Assembly (NCBI GenBank): GCA_035574175.1
Contig: DATLZB010000093.1
Span: forward strand, 1-29,659
Direction: 5' to 3'
Source: DATLZB01 sp035574175
GTDB taxonomy: Bacteria > Pseudomonadota > Alphaproteobacteria > Rhizobiales > Hyphomicrobiaceae
Length of the DNA: 29,659 bases
Part shown: positions 11,320 through 18,606 of the stretch, piece by piece
Position numbering within the stretch: the first letter of the stretch is position 1
Layout of the letters: every line of letters starts with the position of its first letter
The notes under the pieces: model-generated
The model's input: only the letters and a program-made list of their open reading frames with translations
Told to the model about the DNA's origin: nothing
Database searches by the model: none
Program-made: the position numbers and the translations under genes

Positions 11320-11684
11320 TCCTCGAACAGCGAAACGGGCACGCGTTCACCCGCATGCAACCCGCAACGGCAATCCACGAGACTGTCTGGGAGCACCGGT
11401 GAACCGCGCATTAGGGCGCTTCCTCGAGCCACCCCGGCCACGTGTGGCGAGAGATAAGAACGCAGGTGCCGGCTTGTCAATGAAGCGGGAACCGGGGGCT
11501 GGCGCAGCGCCCGTTCCGGCACAGGCGTGGTCTGCCCCAATCCTGCCATGGCGACAGGTGTGTACTTGGCAAGCGTGGCGGCAGCGTCTATCCATCGAGC
11601 TAACTTGCCACATCACGTCAATGGCGCCCGGCGGACGGCTTTGAGCGGTGCGCGCCGTCCGGCTCAGCAGCGAGGATTCACATC
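11320..11684. other. Intergenic region between divergent secA and ppiC
   Basis: About 365 bases with no gene I can support. It must hold the promoters of secA (minus) and ppiC (plus). A perfect TTGACA on the minus strand is listed separately. A spaced inverted repeat TGGCAAG (11567-11573) / CTTGCCA (11604-11610) lies on the ppiC side. AGCGAGGA just before the GTG at 11685 is the ppiC ribosome-binding site. No small ORF with a good start and codon pattern was seen. Confidence 0.6.
11452..11480 (-). promoter_or_regulatory. Candidate secA promoter
   Basis: Read on the minus strand, a perfect TTGACA (complement of 11475-11480) is followed after 17 bases by TTATCT (complement of 11452-11457), with TATCTC one base further as an alternative. 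The -35 is ideal; the -10 is weak by the E. coli consensus but tolerable for alphaproteobacterial sigma-70. It would give a secA leader of roughly 135 bases. Confidence 0.4.
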
Positions 11685-12551
11685 GTGACAGCGATACGCG
11701 GACTGTCGTTCGTAGCGGCAACGCTTGTGAGCGTTGTCGCCATGGCATCGGTCGGATTTGGCCAGGACAATCGGGTCGTGGTGACGATCAACGGCAAGGC
11801 CATAACCGAGGGCGAGCTCAATCTTGCCAATGCAGAAATCGGTGCCGAGCTCGGAAATGTGCCCGAAGAGACAAAGAGGCGTGTGCTGATCGAGTTCATG
11901 ATCGAGAGCCAACTGCTGGCGGAAGCCGCCGATAGCGCCAAGCTGGGTCAAGGCCCCGACTTCGAGCAGCGCACGCGCTACTGGCGGCGGCGGGCGCTGC
12001 GGGACGCCTACTTCGACAGCAAGATCAAGGGCGCGGTCAGCGACGCCGATGCGCGCAGCTTCTATGACAGCCAAGTGGCGCAGATGAAGCCTGAGGAGGA
12101 GATCAAGACGCGCCACATCCTGGTCGAGACCGAAGAGCAGGCCAAGGAGATTCGCGAAAAGATCGCCCACGGCGCCGACTTCGCGCAGATGGCCAAAGAG
12201 CACTCCAGAGATCCGGGCTCCAAGGACGACGGGGGCGACCTCGGTTACTTCGCCCGCGGGCAAATGGTCCCGCAGTTCGAGGAGGCCGCATTTAAGCTCC
12301 AGAAAGGCGATCTGTCGGAGCCGGTGCAGACGCAGTTCGGTTGGCATGTCATCCGGCTCGACGACCGGCGTCAGCGCAAGCCGCCGGAGTTCAGCGCGGT
12401 GAAGGAGCGGCTAATGGCCGCGATGGTTCATCGCAAAGCCCAGGAGGTGGTGGCTGAACTGCGCGGGAAAGCCAAGATCGAGTACGTCGATCCGGCCATC
12501 AAGGCCCAGGTCGAGGCAGAGAAACAGGCTACCACGCCGCCCAACAAGTAA
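11685..12551 (+). CDS. Parvulin-type peptidyl-prolyl cis-trans isomerase (periplasmic)
   Basis: A 288-residue PpiC/PrsA-like foldase. Visible: a signal peptide (~1-26, hydrophobic 'FVAATLVSVVAMASVGFG'), a SurA-N-like helical region (~30-135), a rotamase domain (~138-228) with 'IKTRHILVETEEQAKEI', 'FAQMAKEHSRDPGSKDDGG', 'LGYFARGQMVPQFEEAAF' and 'VQTQFGWHVIRLDDRR', and a charged C-terminal tail. These are all hallmark parvulin segments. It should help fold exported or outer-membrane proteins after Sec translocation, which suits its position head-to-head with secA. The GTG start at 11685 is chosen because GAGGA lies eight bases upstream and the signal peptide begins there. A strong GC-rich hairpin follows the stop. 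There is no lipobox Cys, so it is a soluble periplasmic form rather than a lipoprotein like Gram-positive PrsA. Confidence 0.93.
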   Translation: MTAIRGLSFVAATLVSVVAMASVGFGQDNRVVVTINGKAITEGELNLANAEIGAELGNVPEETKRRVLIEFMIESQLLAEAADSAKLGQGPDFEQRTRYWRRRALRDAYFDSKIKGAVSDADARSFYDSQVAQMKPEEEIKTRHILVETEEQAKEIREKIAHGADFAQMAKEHSRDPGSKDDGGDLGYFARGQMVPQFEEAAFKLQKGDLSEPVQTQFGWHVIRLDDRRQRKPPEFSAVKERLMAAMVHRKAQEVVAELRGKAKIEYVDPAIKAQVEAEKQATTPPNK

Positions 12552-12561
12552 GTGAGGGCCT

Positions 12562-12609
12562 GCGGCCGCGCCATCATCGCGGCGAAGCGGCGCGCTGGCC
12601 GCTTGATTT
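12562..12609 (+). terminator. Candidate terminator after ppiC
   Basis: GCGGCC-GCGCC (12562-12572) pairs with GGCGC (12589-12593) and GGCCGC (12597-12602), giving an 11-bp GC stem with a three-base bulge, then TTGATTT (12603-12609). The stem is very strong; the T tract is short and interrupted. It separates ppiC from argJ. Confidence 0.4.
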
Positions 12610-12669
12610 GGGCGGGCCGATGCTGTTCCGTGGCGGCATGAGCGCTTGCTCGTGCGCATGACAGCCCAC

Positions 12670-13917
12670 ATGGCCAAGACCTCGAAGATATCGCCGTTCG
12701 CGCCGGCGTCGCTGCCTAGGATGCCGGCCATCGCGGGTGTGCGGTTTGCCGTGGCACAGGCCGGCATCCGCTATGCCAACCGCAACGACCTGCTGCTAGC
12801 CGTTCTCTCGGAGGGAACGGTGGCGGCGGGTCTCACAACGCGCTCGAAGACCTGCTCGGCGCCCGTGCTGTGGTGCCGCGAGCAGCTCAAGCACGGCTGC
12901 GCACGCGGCCTGGTGGTCAATTCCGGCAACGCCAACGCCTTCACCGGCAAGAAGGGGCACGAGGCGGTGCGCATCACGGTCGAGGCCGCCGCGCGAGCCG
13001 TCGGCTCGGCCCCAGGGGAGATCTATGTCGCTTCGACCGGCGTGATCGGGGAGCCGCTGGATGCCGGCAGGTTCGCGCCGCTTTTCGGCGAGATGGCGAA
13101 GTCGGCGCGCGCGGAGGCGTGGGAGGCGGCGGCGCGAGCGATCATGACCACCGATACCTATCCCAAGCTGGCGACGAGCGAGGTTGCGATCGGCAACCAG
13201 AAAGTGGCGATCGGCGGGTTCTGCAAGGGCGCCGGCATGATCGCCCCGGACCTTGCCACCATGCTCTGCTTCATCTTCACGGATGCGCCGATCGCGCAAC
13301 CGCTGCTGCAGCGGGTGGTCGCGGAGTGTGCGGAGCGCACGTTCAACTGCATCACCATCGACGGCGATACTTCGACCAGCGACACCGTGCTTGTGTTCGC
13401 GACGGGGGAAGCCGCCAAGCGCGGCGTGAACCCAATCGAGGACGTGTCCGATGCCGCCTTCGTGGACTTCACCAAGGCGCTCCATTCGGTCATGCATGAG
13501 CTCGCACTCGCGGTGGTGAAGGACGGCGAGGGCCTGTCCAAATTCGTTACCGTGGAAGTGGAGGGCGCCGAGGACGACCGGGCGGCGCGGCGGATCGCAT
13601 TCTCGATCGCGAATTCGCCGATCCTCAAGGTCGCCATCGCCGGCGAAGACCCCAACTGGGGCCGCGTGGTGATGGCGGTCGGCAAGTCGGGCGAAGCGGC
13701 CGATCGGGACAAGCTTGCGATCTGGTTCGGTCCCCACGCGGTGGCGCGCGACGGCGAACGGTCGCCCGACTACGTCGAGCAGACGGTCGCCGCCTACATG
13801 AAAGGCCGTGAGATCACGCTCAGGGTCGATGTCGGCGTCGGGGCGGGCTCGGCCACCGTGTGGACGTGTGATCTCACGCACGACTACGTCAGCATCAACG
13901 CCGACTACCGGAGCTGA
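12670..13917 (+). CDS. argJ: Bifunctional ornithine acetyltransferase / N-acetylglutamate synthase
   Basis: ArgJ recycles the acetyl group from N-acetylornithine to glutamate in arginine biosynthesis and can also use acetyl-CoA in the bifunctional form. The 415-residue product shows the family throughout: 'GLVVNSGNANAFTGKKG' near residues 80-96, 'STGVIGEPLD' (122-131), and the self-cleavage site 'KGAGMIAPDLATML', where T197 becomes the N-terminal nucleophile of the beta chain. It ends with 'THDYVSINADYRS', a typical ArgJ C-terminus. The start at 12670 ('MAKTSKISPFAP') matches the usual family N-terminus; in-frame TTG 12646, GTG 12652 and ATG 12658 are possible and none has a clear Shine-Dalgarno. 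Family knowledge: argJ near secA and a parvulin gene is conserved in Hyphomicrobiales, normally with mutT close by; here mutT is displaced by about 2.2 kb. Confidence 0.97.
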   Translation: MAKTSKISPFAPASLPRMPAIAGVRFAVAQAGIRYANRNDLLLAVLSEGTVAAGLTTRSKTCSAPVLWCREQLKHGCARGLVVNSGNANAFTGKKGHEAVRITVEAAARAVGSAPGEIYVASTGVIGEPLDAGRFAPLFGEMAKSARAEAWEAAARAIMTTDTYPKLATSEVAIGNQKVAIGGFCKGAGMIAPDLATMLCFIFTDAPIAQPLLQRVVAECAERTFNCITIDGDTSTSDTVLVFATGEAAKRGVNPIEDVSDAAFVDFTKALHSVMHELALAVVKDGEGLSKFVTVEVEGAEDDRAARRIAFSIANSPILKVAIAGEDPNWGRVVMAVGKSGEAADRDKLAIWFGPHAVARDGERSPDYVEQTVAAYMKGREITLRVDVGVGAGSATVWTCDLTHDYVSINADYRS

Positions 13918-14016
13918 GGCGACCGATTTCCGGCCGAAGCCATCAAAGCGACGGGGCCGGCCCGCGCGGTTCTGCCCAATACTGGCGTTTCGGCGTGGGC
14001 TCCCTATGTTGCCGGC

Positions 14017-15438
14017 ATGACACCAAGTGAGACCGTGATCGACGCCGGCGCCCCAGCGCCAGCGAAGGGTGCGATTTGGCGCGCGGAATTCGTCGAGACC
14101 ATGCGGCTGGCCGCGCCCATGGCGCTGACTCAGCTCGGCCAGGTGGCCATGATGACGACCGACCTCGCCCTCATCGGCCGGCTCGGCGACAAGGCGGTGG
14201 CGGCCACCGCGCTGGCGCACACCGTTCTGTTCGCGGCGTTCGTGCTGGGCATGGGGCTCGTCTCCGCCGTCGCCCCGCTCGCCGCCCAGGCGCACGGCGC
14301 GCGCCAGCCGCGCATGGTGCGCCGGGCGCTGAGGGTTGGCCTGTGGGCGTCGGTCATGCTCGGAGCGCCGCTGACCGTGGCGCAGCTGTGGGGCGAGTAC
14401 ATCCTGGTCGCGCTCGGACAGCAAGCCGAGGCGGCGGCGCTGGCCGCGCGATATCTCAACGGGCTCGCCTGGTGCCTGATCCCCGGATGGGCGTTCATCG
14501 CGCTGCGGAATTTCATGAGCGCGGTAAACCGACCGGAGCCGGCGTTGTGGATCACGCTCGCCGCCATTCCGGCGAACGGGTTGCTCGCTTACGCGCTCAT
14601 CTACGGTGCGTTCGGCATGCCCGCGCTCGACCTTCTCGGCGCCGGCATCGCCACGACGATGGTCAACATCGGAATGTGCGTGGCCGCCGTGTGGGTGGCC
14701 TATGCCCGCCACCCGTTCAAGAAATACCGCGTGCTCGGCCGCTTCTGGCGGCCAGACTGGCCGCTAATGGGCAAGCTGCTCGTCGTCGGGCTGCCGATCT
14801 CCGGCATCTTTCTGCTCGAATACGGCGTGTTTGCCGCCGCCGCCCTGTTGATGGGGAGCATCGGCACGACAGCGCTCGCGGCCCACCAGATTGCCCTGCA
14901 GACGGCTTCGATCATGTTCATGGTGCCGTTCGGGATCTCGTTGGCAGCGACGGTCAGGGTGGGCCAGGCCGCCGGGCGACGCGACGCCGTCGCCACCCGC
15001 CGGGCGGGCTTCGCAGCATTGGCGCTCGGGGCCGGCTTCATGGCGGCGATGACCATGACGGTGGTGCTGACGCGCGACATCATTCCGCACTTCTTCCTTG
15101 GGGCGGGCGCCACCGACGCAGCGGGGACGATCGCGCTCGCCGCTACGCTGCTGGCGCTGGGAGCAACGTTCTTCATCGCCGACGGCATACAGACCGTGGC
15201 GGCCGGCGCCCTGCGCGGCCTCAACGACACGCGCATGCCAATGCTGATCGCCGGGTTGAGCTTTTGGGCGATCGGATTCACGGCCTGCTACGCGCTGGCC
15301 TTTCCGGCGGCGCTCGGGGCGGTTGGCGTGTGGATCGGCCTGTCCGTCGGGCTTGCGGTTCACGCCGGCCTGCTGGTGTGGCGCTTCCACGCGCTCACCG
15401 GCCGACACTACCTGCCTGCGCTCGCAGCGCCAGGTTGA
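14017..15438 (+). CDS. MATE family multidrug efflux transporter (NorM-like)
   Basis: A 473-residue integral membrane protein with about twelve hydrophobic helices in two six-helix halves. Family signatures: 'LAAPMALTQLGQVAMMTTD' near the start (~31-49), 'LGDKAVAATALAHT' (~56-69), and in the second half 'GIFLLEYGVFAAAALLMG' and 'GTTALAAHQIALQTASI'. MATE proteins exchange cations for drugs and metabolites at the inner membrane, using Na+ or H+; the ion cannot be told here. Length is normal. The ATG at 14017 has no obvious Shine-Dalgarno, and the 99-base gap after argJ contains nothing else, so read-through from argJ is possible. The gene faces a small minus-strand gene. Its place between argJ and mutT looks like an addition to an otherwise conserved cluster. 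The substrate is unknown. Confidence 0.93.
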   Translation: MTPSETVIDAGAPAPAKGAIWRAEFVETMRLAAPMALTQLGQVAMMTTDLALIGRLGDKAVAATALAHTVLFAAFVLGMGLVSAVAPLAAQAHGARQPRMVRRALRVGLWASVMLGAPLTVAQLWGEYILVALGQQAEAAALAARYLNGLAWCLIPGWAFIALRNFMSAVNRPEPALWITLAAIPANGLLAYALIYGAFGMPALDLLGAGIATTMVNIGMCVAAVWVAYARHPFKKYRVLGRFWRPDWPLMGKLLVVGLPISGIFLLEYGVFAAAALLMGSIGTTALAAHQIALQTASIMFMVPFGISLAATVRVGQAAGRRDAVATRRAGFAALALGAGFMAAMTMTVVLTRDIIPHFFLGAGATDAAGTIALAATLLALGATFFIADGIQTVAAGALRGLNDTRMPMLIAGLSFWAIGFTACYALAFPAALGAVGVWIGLSVGLAVHAGLLVWRFHALTGRHYLPALAAPG

Positions 15439-15440
15439 TC

Positions 15441-15456
15441 GCGCTTGGACAAGCGC
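15441..15456. terminator. Hairpin between the convergent MATE and small-protein genes
   Basis: GCGCTT (15441-15446), loop GGAC, AAGCGC (15451-15456) forms a compact stem-tetraloop two bases after the MATE stop and eight bases before the end of the opposite gene. There is no T tract on either side, so it would be a weak or Rho-assisted bidirectional terminator at best. Confidence 0.35.
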
Positions 15457-15464
15457 CCGCGTCG

Positions 15465-15977
15465 CTACTGATTGTTCACCGTCCAGTGAGTGAGACGGCA
15501 GACGTCGACGCCCATCAGGTCGCGTTTGGTGCCGCTCTTGAACCTTACCCGCATGTCGTAGCAGCAGGGACCGCTCCCCTCCTGAAGGTTCAGCATGCGG
15601 CGCTGACCCGGGGAGATCACCTCGTTGCTGCCGAGCCGGTCGGTTCCCCAGTTTCTCTCTTCGCACCGGCTGGCAAACACATGGAAAACGGGCTCGTTAC
15701 CGGCGTTGATCACAGTGAAGCCGCGTGCCGGGGAGCCGGGAGGAGCGGCCTTACCCGTCGAGGATGTGACAGGCGGCAGCGGCGACGTCTTGGCCGGAGG
15801 CAGCAAGGCCTGAGCGCCCGGCCGCGCACGGCTTTCACCCGACATCCAATTGACCGCATCGCCCAGGCACTCGACAAACGTGGTGTCCTGGCACTCCTTC
15901 CTGAGCTGAACGAGCGACACGGAGACGGCCGCAACACCCCCAACGGCCACCACAATGCCTCGGGCAATGGTCCACAT
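15465..15977 (-). CDS. Small membrane-anchored protein with a Cys-containing periplasmic domain
   Basis: A 170-residue protein of unknown function. The start at 15977 follows a GAGGGGG-type Shine-Dalgarno and opens with a hydrophobic segment (~4-22, 'IARGIVVAVGGVAAVSVSLV'), either an uncleaved anchor or a signal peptide. A Pro/Ala-rich linker (~50-80) leads to a compact C-terminal domain (~84-170) with 'FTVINAGNEPVFHVFAS', 'NWGTDRLGSNEVISPGQ' and 'GSGPCCYDMRVRFKSGT'. This pattern (a 'WG.DRLG' turn, then a Cys-bearing 'YD.RV' strand, then 'GVDVCR') resembles small periplasmic domains I recall in Rhizobium and Methylobacterium hypothetical proteins, sometimes joined to proteases. Cysteines at 29, 37, 109, 137, 138 and 154 could form disulfides. 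The frame extends upstream to 16058, but that extension lacks a ribosome site. Confidence 0.65.
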   Translation of the reverse strand: MWTIARGIVVAVGGVAAVSVSLVQLRKECQDTTFVECLGDAVNWMSGESRARPGAQALLPPAKTSPLPPVTSSTGKAAPPGSPARGFTVINAGNEPVFHVFASRCEERNWGTDRLGSNEVISPGQRRMLNLQEGSGPCCYDMRVRFKSGTKRDLMGVDVCRLTHWTVNNQ

Positions 15978-16167
15978 GAGCCCCCCTCGCTGCCAGCTCG
16001 GCAAACGGCTCCACGAACACCCAGCGGCAAGCCGATAGTACGGCCAGAGTTCCCTCACAACGAGCGGTACGCGGTTGCCAATGCTGCGAAGACCTCATGT
16101 GGGTCACCGGAGATGGCTCCGACCGGGCCCATTGAACGGGAGTACGCGGCGGGCTAGAGCCTCTTTG

Positions 16168-16575
16168 ATGCCTCGCCCCATCGTTCTCGTTGCCGCCGCC
16201 GCGCTCGTCGACCGAGACAATCGTGTGCTGATCTCACAGCGCCCGGCGAGCAAGCCGATGGCAGGACTTTGGGAGTTCCCAGGCGGCAAGGTCGGCGAGG
16301 GCGAGACCCCGGAGGCCGCGCTGGTGCGCGAACTTCACGAGGAGCTCGGCATCAAGGTGTGCGAGAGCTGCCTTGCGCCGTTCACCTTCGCCAGCCACGC
16401 CTACGAGCAGTTCCACCTGCTGATGCCGCTCTACCTCTGCCGCAGCTGGGAAGGCGAGATCGCACCCCGCGAGGGGCAGGCGGTGAGGTGGGTCCGCGCG
16501 AGCCGCCTGCGCGAGTTTCCGATGCCTCCGGCCGACGTGCCGCTCATTCCGATGCTGCGCGACCTGCTCGGCTGA
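16168..16575 (+). CDS. mutT: MutT-type Nudix hydrolase (8-oxo-dGTP diphosphatase)
   Basis: A 135-residue Nudix protein. The Nudix box is perfect: G-x5-E-x7-R-E-L-x-E-E-x-G-I, starting in 'GKVGEGETPEAA' and ending in 'RELHEELGI' (~37-59). 'WEFPGGK' ahead of the box and 'LISQRPASKPMAGLWEFPG' are the MutT signature; 'VRWV' and 'FPMPPADVPLI' near the C-terminus also fit. MutT removes oxidised 8-oxo-dGTP from the nucleotide pool and so prevents A-to-C transversions. Size matches the family (about 130-140). The start at 16168 puts the first beta strand 'PIVLVAAAALVDRDNRVL' where expected; an upstream extension to 16075 is not needed, and no clear Shine-Dalgarno precedes either. Family knowledge: mutT usually lies just downstream of argJ in this order. 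Confidence 0.93.
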   Translation: MPRPIVLVAAAALVDRDNRVLISQRPASKPMAGLWEFPGGKVGEGETPEAALVRELHEELGIKVCESCLAPFTFASHAYEQFHLLMPLYLCRSWEGEIAPREGQAVRWVRASRLREFPMPPADVPLIPMLRDLLG

Positions 16576-16654
16576 GGCTGCGCCAACAAGACGTACTGGC
16601 AAACGCGCCGCATTTGCGCGACAGAAGGGGTGGTGCGGAAAAGGGAGAAGCGGA

Positions 16655-17578
16655 ATGACGGGCGAGACGGCGATGGCGCCGGTGGAAGGCCGGGAGCACT
16701 GGACCAACAAGGGCGACGTACGGCTGTTCCTGTGGGAGAAGTACGCAGGGCGCCTCGACGGCAAAAAGGGAACGGTGCTGTTCGTGCATGGCTCCTCGAT
16801 GGCTTCCCAGCCGACCTTCGACCTTTCCGTTCCGGGCCGTCCCGACTCCTCGGTAATGGACTGGTTCGCCAAGCGCGGCTACGATACCTGGTCGGTCGAC
16901 ATGGAGGGCTACGGCCGCTCCGACAAGAAGCGCAGCATCAACTTCGACATCGCCAACGGCGCCGACGATCTGGCGGCGGCCAGCGCCTACATCCAGAAGA
17001 CGCGTCAGTGCGGTCCACTGCTGGTCTACGGCATCTCATCGGGCGCGTTGCGCGCGGCCATGTTCGCCGAGCGCCATCCGGAGCGAGTGAAGCGGCTAGC
17101 GCTCGATGCCTTCGTATGGACGGGCGAGGGGAGCCCGACGCTCGCTGAGCGCAAGAAGAAGCTGGCGGAATTCCAGAAGGCCAACCGGCGTCCGATCGAC
17201 AAGGCGTTCGTGTATTCGATCTTCAACCGCGACCACCCGGGCACTGCGGAGGACCGCGTCATCGAGGCGTTCGCCGAACACATCCTTTCGCTCGACGACT
17301 CAGTGCCGACCGGCACCTATGTTGACATGTGCTCGAAGCTGCCGGTGGTCGATCCGGCCAAGATCACCGTGCCCACCATCATCATGCGCGGCCAGTGGGA
17401 CGGCATTGCGGCCTTCGACGACCTCATCGAGTTCTTCCGTCGGCTGCCCAACCCGGACAAACAGTTCGCGGTGATGCCCGGCATTTCCCACGCCTCGTTC
17501 CAGCAGAAGAACTACCAGCTCGTCTATCACATCCTCTACAGCTTCTTCTCGCAGCCCGACCCCGTCTATCGCGGCTGA
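16655..17578 (+). CDS. Alpha/beta hydrolase
   Basis: A 307-residue cytoplasmic alpha/beta-hydrolase; no signal peptide. Visible: oxyanion-hole strand 'TVLFVHGSS' (~40-48), the segment 'VDMEGYGRSD' (81-90) and nucleophile elbow 'YGISSG' with S128 in G126-I-S-S-G130. The acid is probably the Asp of 'MRGQWDGI' and the base the His of 'PGISHAS', so the catalytic triad seems complete. The substrate is unknown; esterase, lactonase and haloalkane-type activities are all possible. The start is well supported: AGGGAG at 16642-16647 lies seven bases before the ATG. It is 79 bases downstream of mutT and convergent with the methyltransferase gene. It is not part of the conserved argJ-comF cluster that I remember, so it may be a lineage-specific addition, although its codon use looks native. 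Confidence 0.87.
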   Translation: MTGETAMAPVEGREHWTNKGDVRLFLWEKYAGRLDGKKGTVLFVHGSSMASQPTFDLSVPGRPDSSVMDWFAKRGYDTWSVDMEGYGRSDKKRSINFDIANGADDLAAASAYIQKTRQCGPLLVYGISSGALRAAMFAERHPERVKRLALDAFVWTGEGSPTLAERKKKLAEFQKANRRPIDKAFVYSIFNRDHPGTAEDRVIEAFAEHILSLDDSVPTGTYVDMCSKLPVVDPAKITVPTIIMRGQWDGIAAFDDLIEFFRRLPNPDKQFAVMPGISHASFQQKNYQLVYHILYSFFSQPDPVYRG

Positions 17579-17594
17579 GCCGCCAGCTTCGCCT

Positions 17595-18506
17595 TTATTC
17601 TGCTGCCTTCTCGCCGGCAGAGTGCTCCTCGACGCCGAGCGCGTCGGCAAGGCGTGCCTTGGCTGAGCCCGGCCGCAGCGGCTGCTGCTGGCTCTCGTGC
17701 GGGACCCAGCCGGTCATGGTGAGAATCTCGAAGGTGGCGGTGACGCGGCCATCGGCCCGGCCGAACCGTTCGGCGTAGATCTCGCACGCCCGGGCCAGCG
17801 TGGCGCGGCGCATCGGCGTTCTGCGCCGGCTGATGAGCATGTTGCTCGCGCCCATAGCCTTGATCTCGCGCATCACCTCGAGCGGGGAGGCGTAGCCCAC
17901 GCGCACGATCTCGGAGTCGGCGACGGGGAGCGCGAAGCCCGCCCGCTGCAGCAGACTTCCAAGATCCCGTACGTCGGCGAAGGGTGCGACACGCGGGGAG
18001 GCGCCACCCTCGATCTCGACCTCCGCGGCCAGAAACGACTGGCGCAGCTCCGTCAAAGTGTCGCCACCCAGCATGGCGGCGAGGAGAAGGCCGTCGGGCT
18101 TCAAAGCGCGCCGAATCTGGATCAGCGTGCCGGGCAGGTCGTTGACGAGCTGCAGCGTGAGCGCGGAAACGACGAGATCGAGCGAGCCGGAGCGGAAGGG
18201 AAGCAGCTCCTCGTCGGCGAGGACGCGGGGCCCCTGGCAAAGGGCGAGCATGGGCGGCGAAAGGTCCGTCTCCACGACCATGCCGATGCCGTCGAGCCGC
18301 CTGAGCCGCCGCCCGAGCAAGCCGTGGTGGGCGCCGAGATCAACGGCAATGCAAAACCGGCGGTTGATGAGGGAGAGCCGCTCGAGCAGGTCTTCGGCGA
18401 CGCGGTCGAGGAGGAAGTCCGGTCCGCTTCCGCGCGCGGCCGCGCGGCCGCGGCGCCGGGTGAGCAGCCGGCGGTCGAAGATGGCGGGAGCGGCGGCGTC
18501 GGACAT
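17595..18506 (-). CDS. NDUFAF5/BioC-like SAM-dependent methyltransferase-fold protein
   Basis: A 303-residue class I SAM fold. The N-terminus 'IFDRRLLTRRRGRAA', followed by 'DFLLDRVAEDLLERL', strongly resembles NDUFAF5, the mitochondrial complex I assembly factor that hydroxylates an arginine of NDUFS7 (bacterial NuoB). Motif I is 'VDLGAHHG' (~55-62), which departs from the usual GxGxG as it does in that family; the acidic residue after the next strand is in 'VVETDLSPPML', and 'LLPFRSGSLDLVVSALTLQ' covers motifs II/III. 'MREIKAMGASNML' is a further family segment. It may act on the NADH dehydrogenase or another target; methylation as in BioC is the alternative. Orientation: its start faces the comF start and its end faces the hydrolase. 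Family knowledge: this gene beside comF is conserved in Hyphomicrobiales. No strong Shine-Dalgarno is seen. Confidence 0.85.
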   Translation of the reverse strand: MSDAAAPAIFDRRLLTRRRGRAAARGSGPDFLLDRVAEDLLERLSLINRRFCIAVDLGAHHGLLGRRLRRLDGIGMVVETDLSPPMLALCQGPRVLADEELLPFRSGSLDLVVSALTLQLVNDLPGTLIQIRRALKPDGLLLAAMLGGDTLTELRQSFLAAEVEIEGGASPRVAPFADVRDLGSLLQRAGFALPVADSEIVRVGYASPLEVMREIKAMGASNMLISRRRTPMRRATLARACEIYAERFGRADGRVTATFEILTMTGWVPHESQQQPLRPGSAKARLADALGVEEHSAGEKAAE

Positions 18507-18606
18507 CGGCAGATTTTAGCGAGTATACAACCGTGTGCCCATCCTCCCCGGGCGTGACCAGCCCGTGTTAGAGTTGGGGGGCCGAGGCAATGCGTGCGTC
18601 ATTCTA

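Noticed and set aside
12796..14712. 638-codon minus-strand frame opposite argJ and the MATE gene
   Set aside because: Spans two well-supported plus-strand genes and their gap; the Arg/His-rich translation is typical of an antisense shadow.
14076..16157. 693-codon plus-strand frame in a second phase of the MATE gene
   Set aside because: Arg/Gly/His-rich out-of-frame reading of the MATE gene running on antisense to the small minus-strand gene.
17571..17583. GCGGC-TGA-GCCGC hairpin over the stop of the alpha/beta hydrolase
   Set aside because: Only five pairs with a three-base loop and no T tract; too weak to call a terminator.
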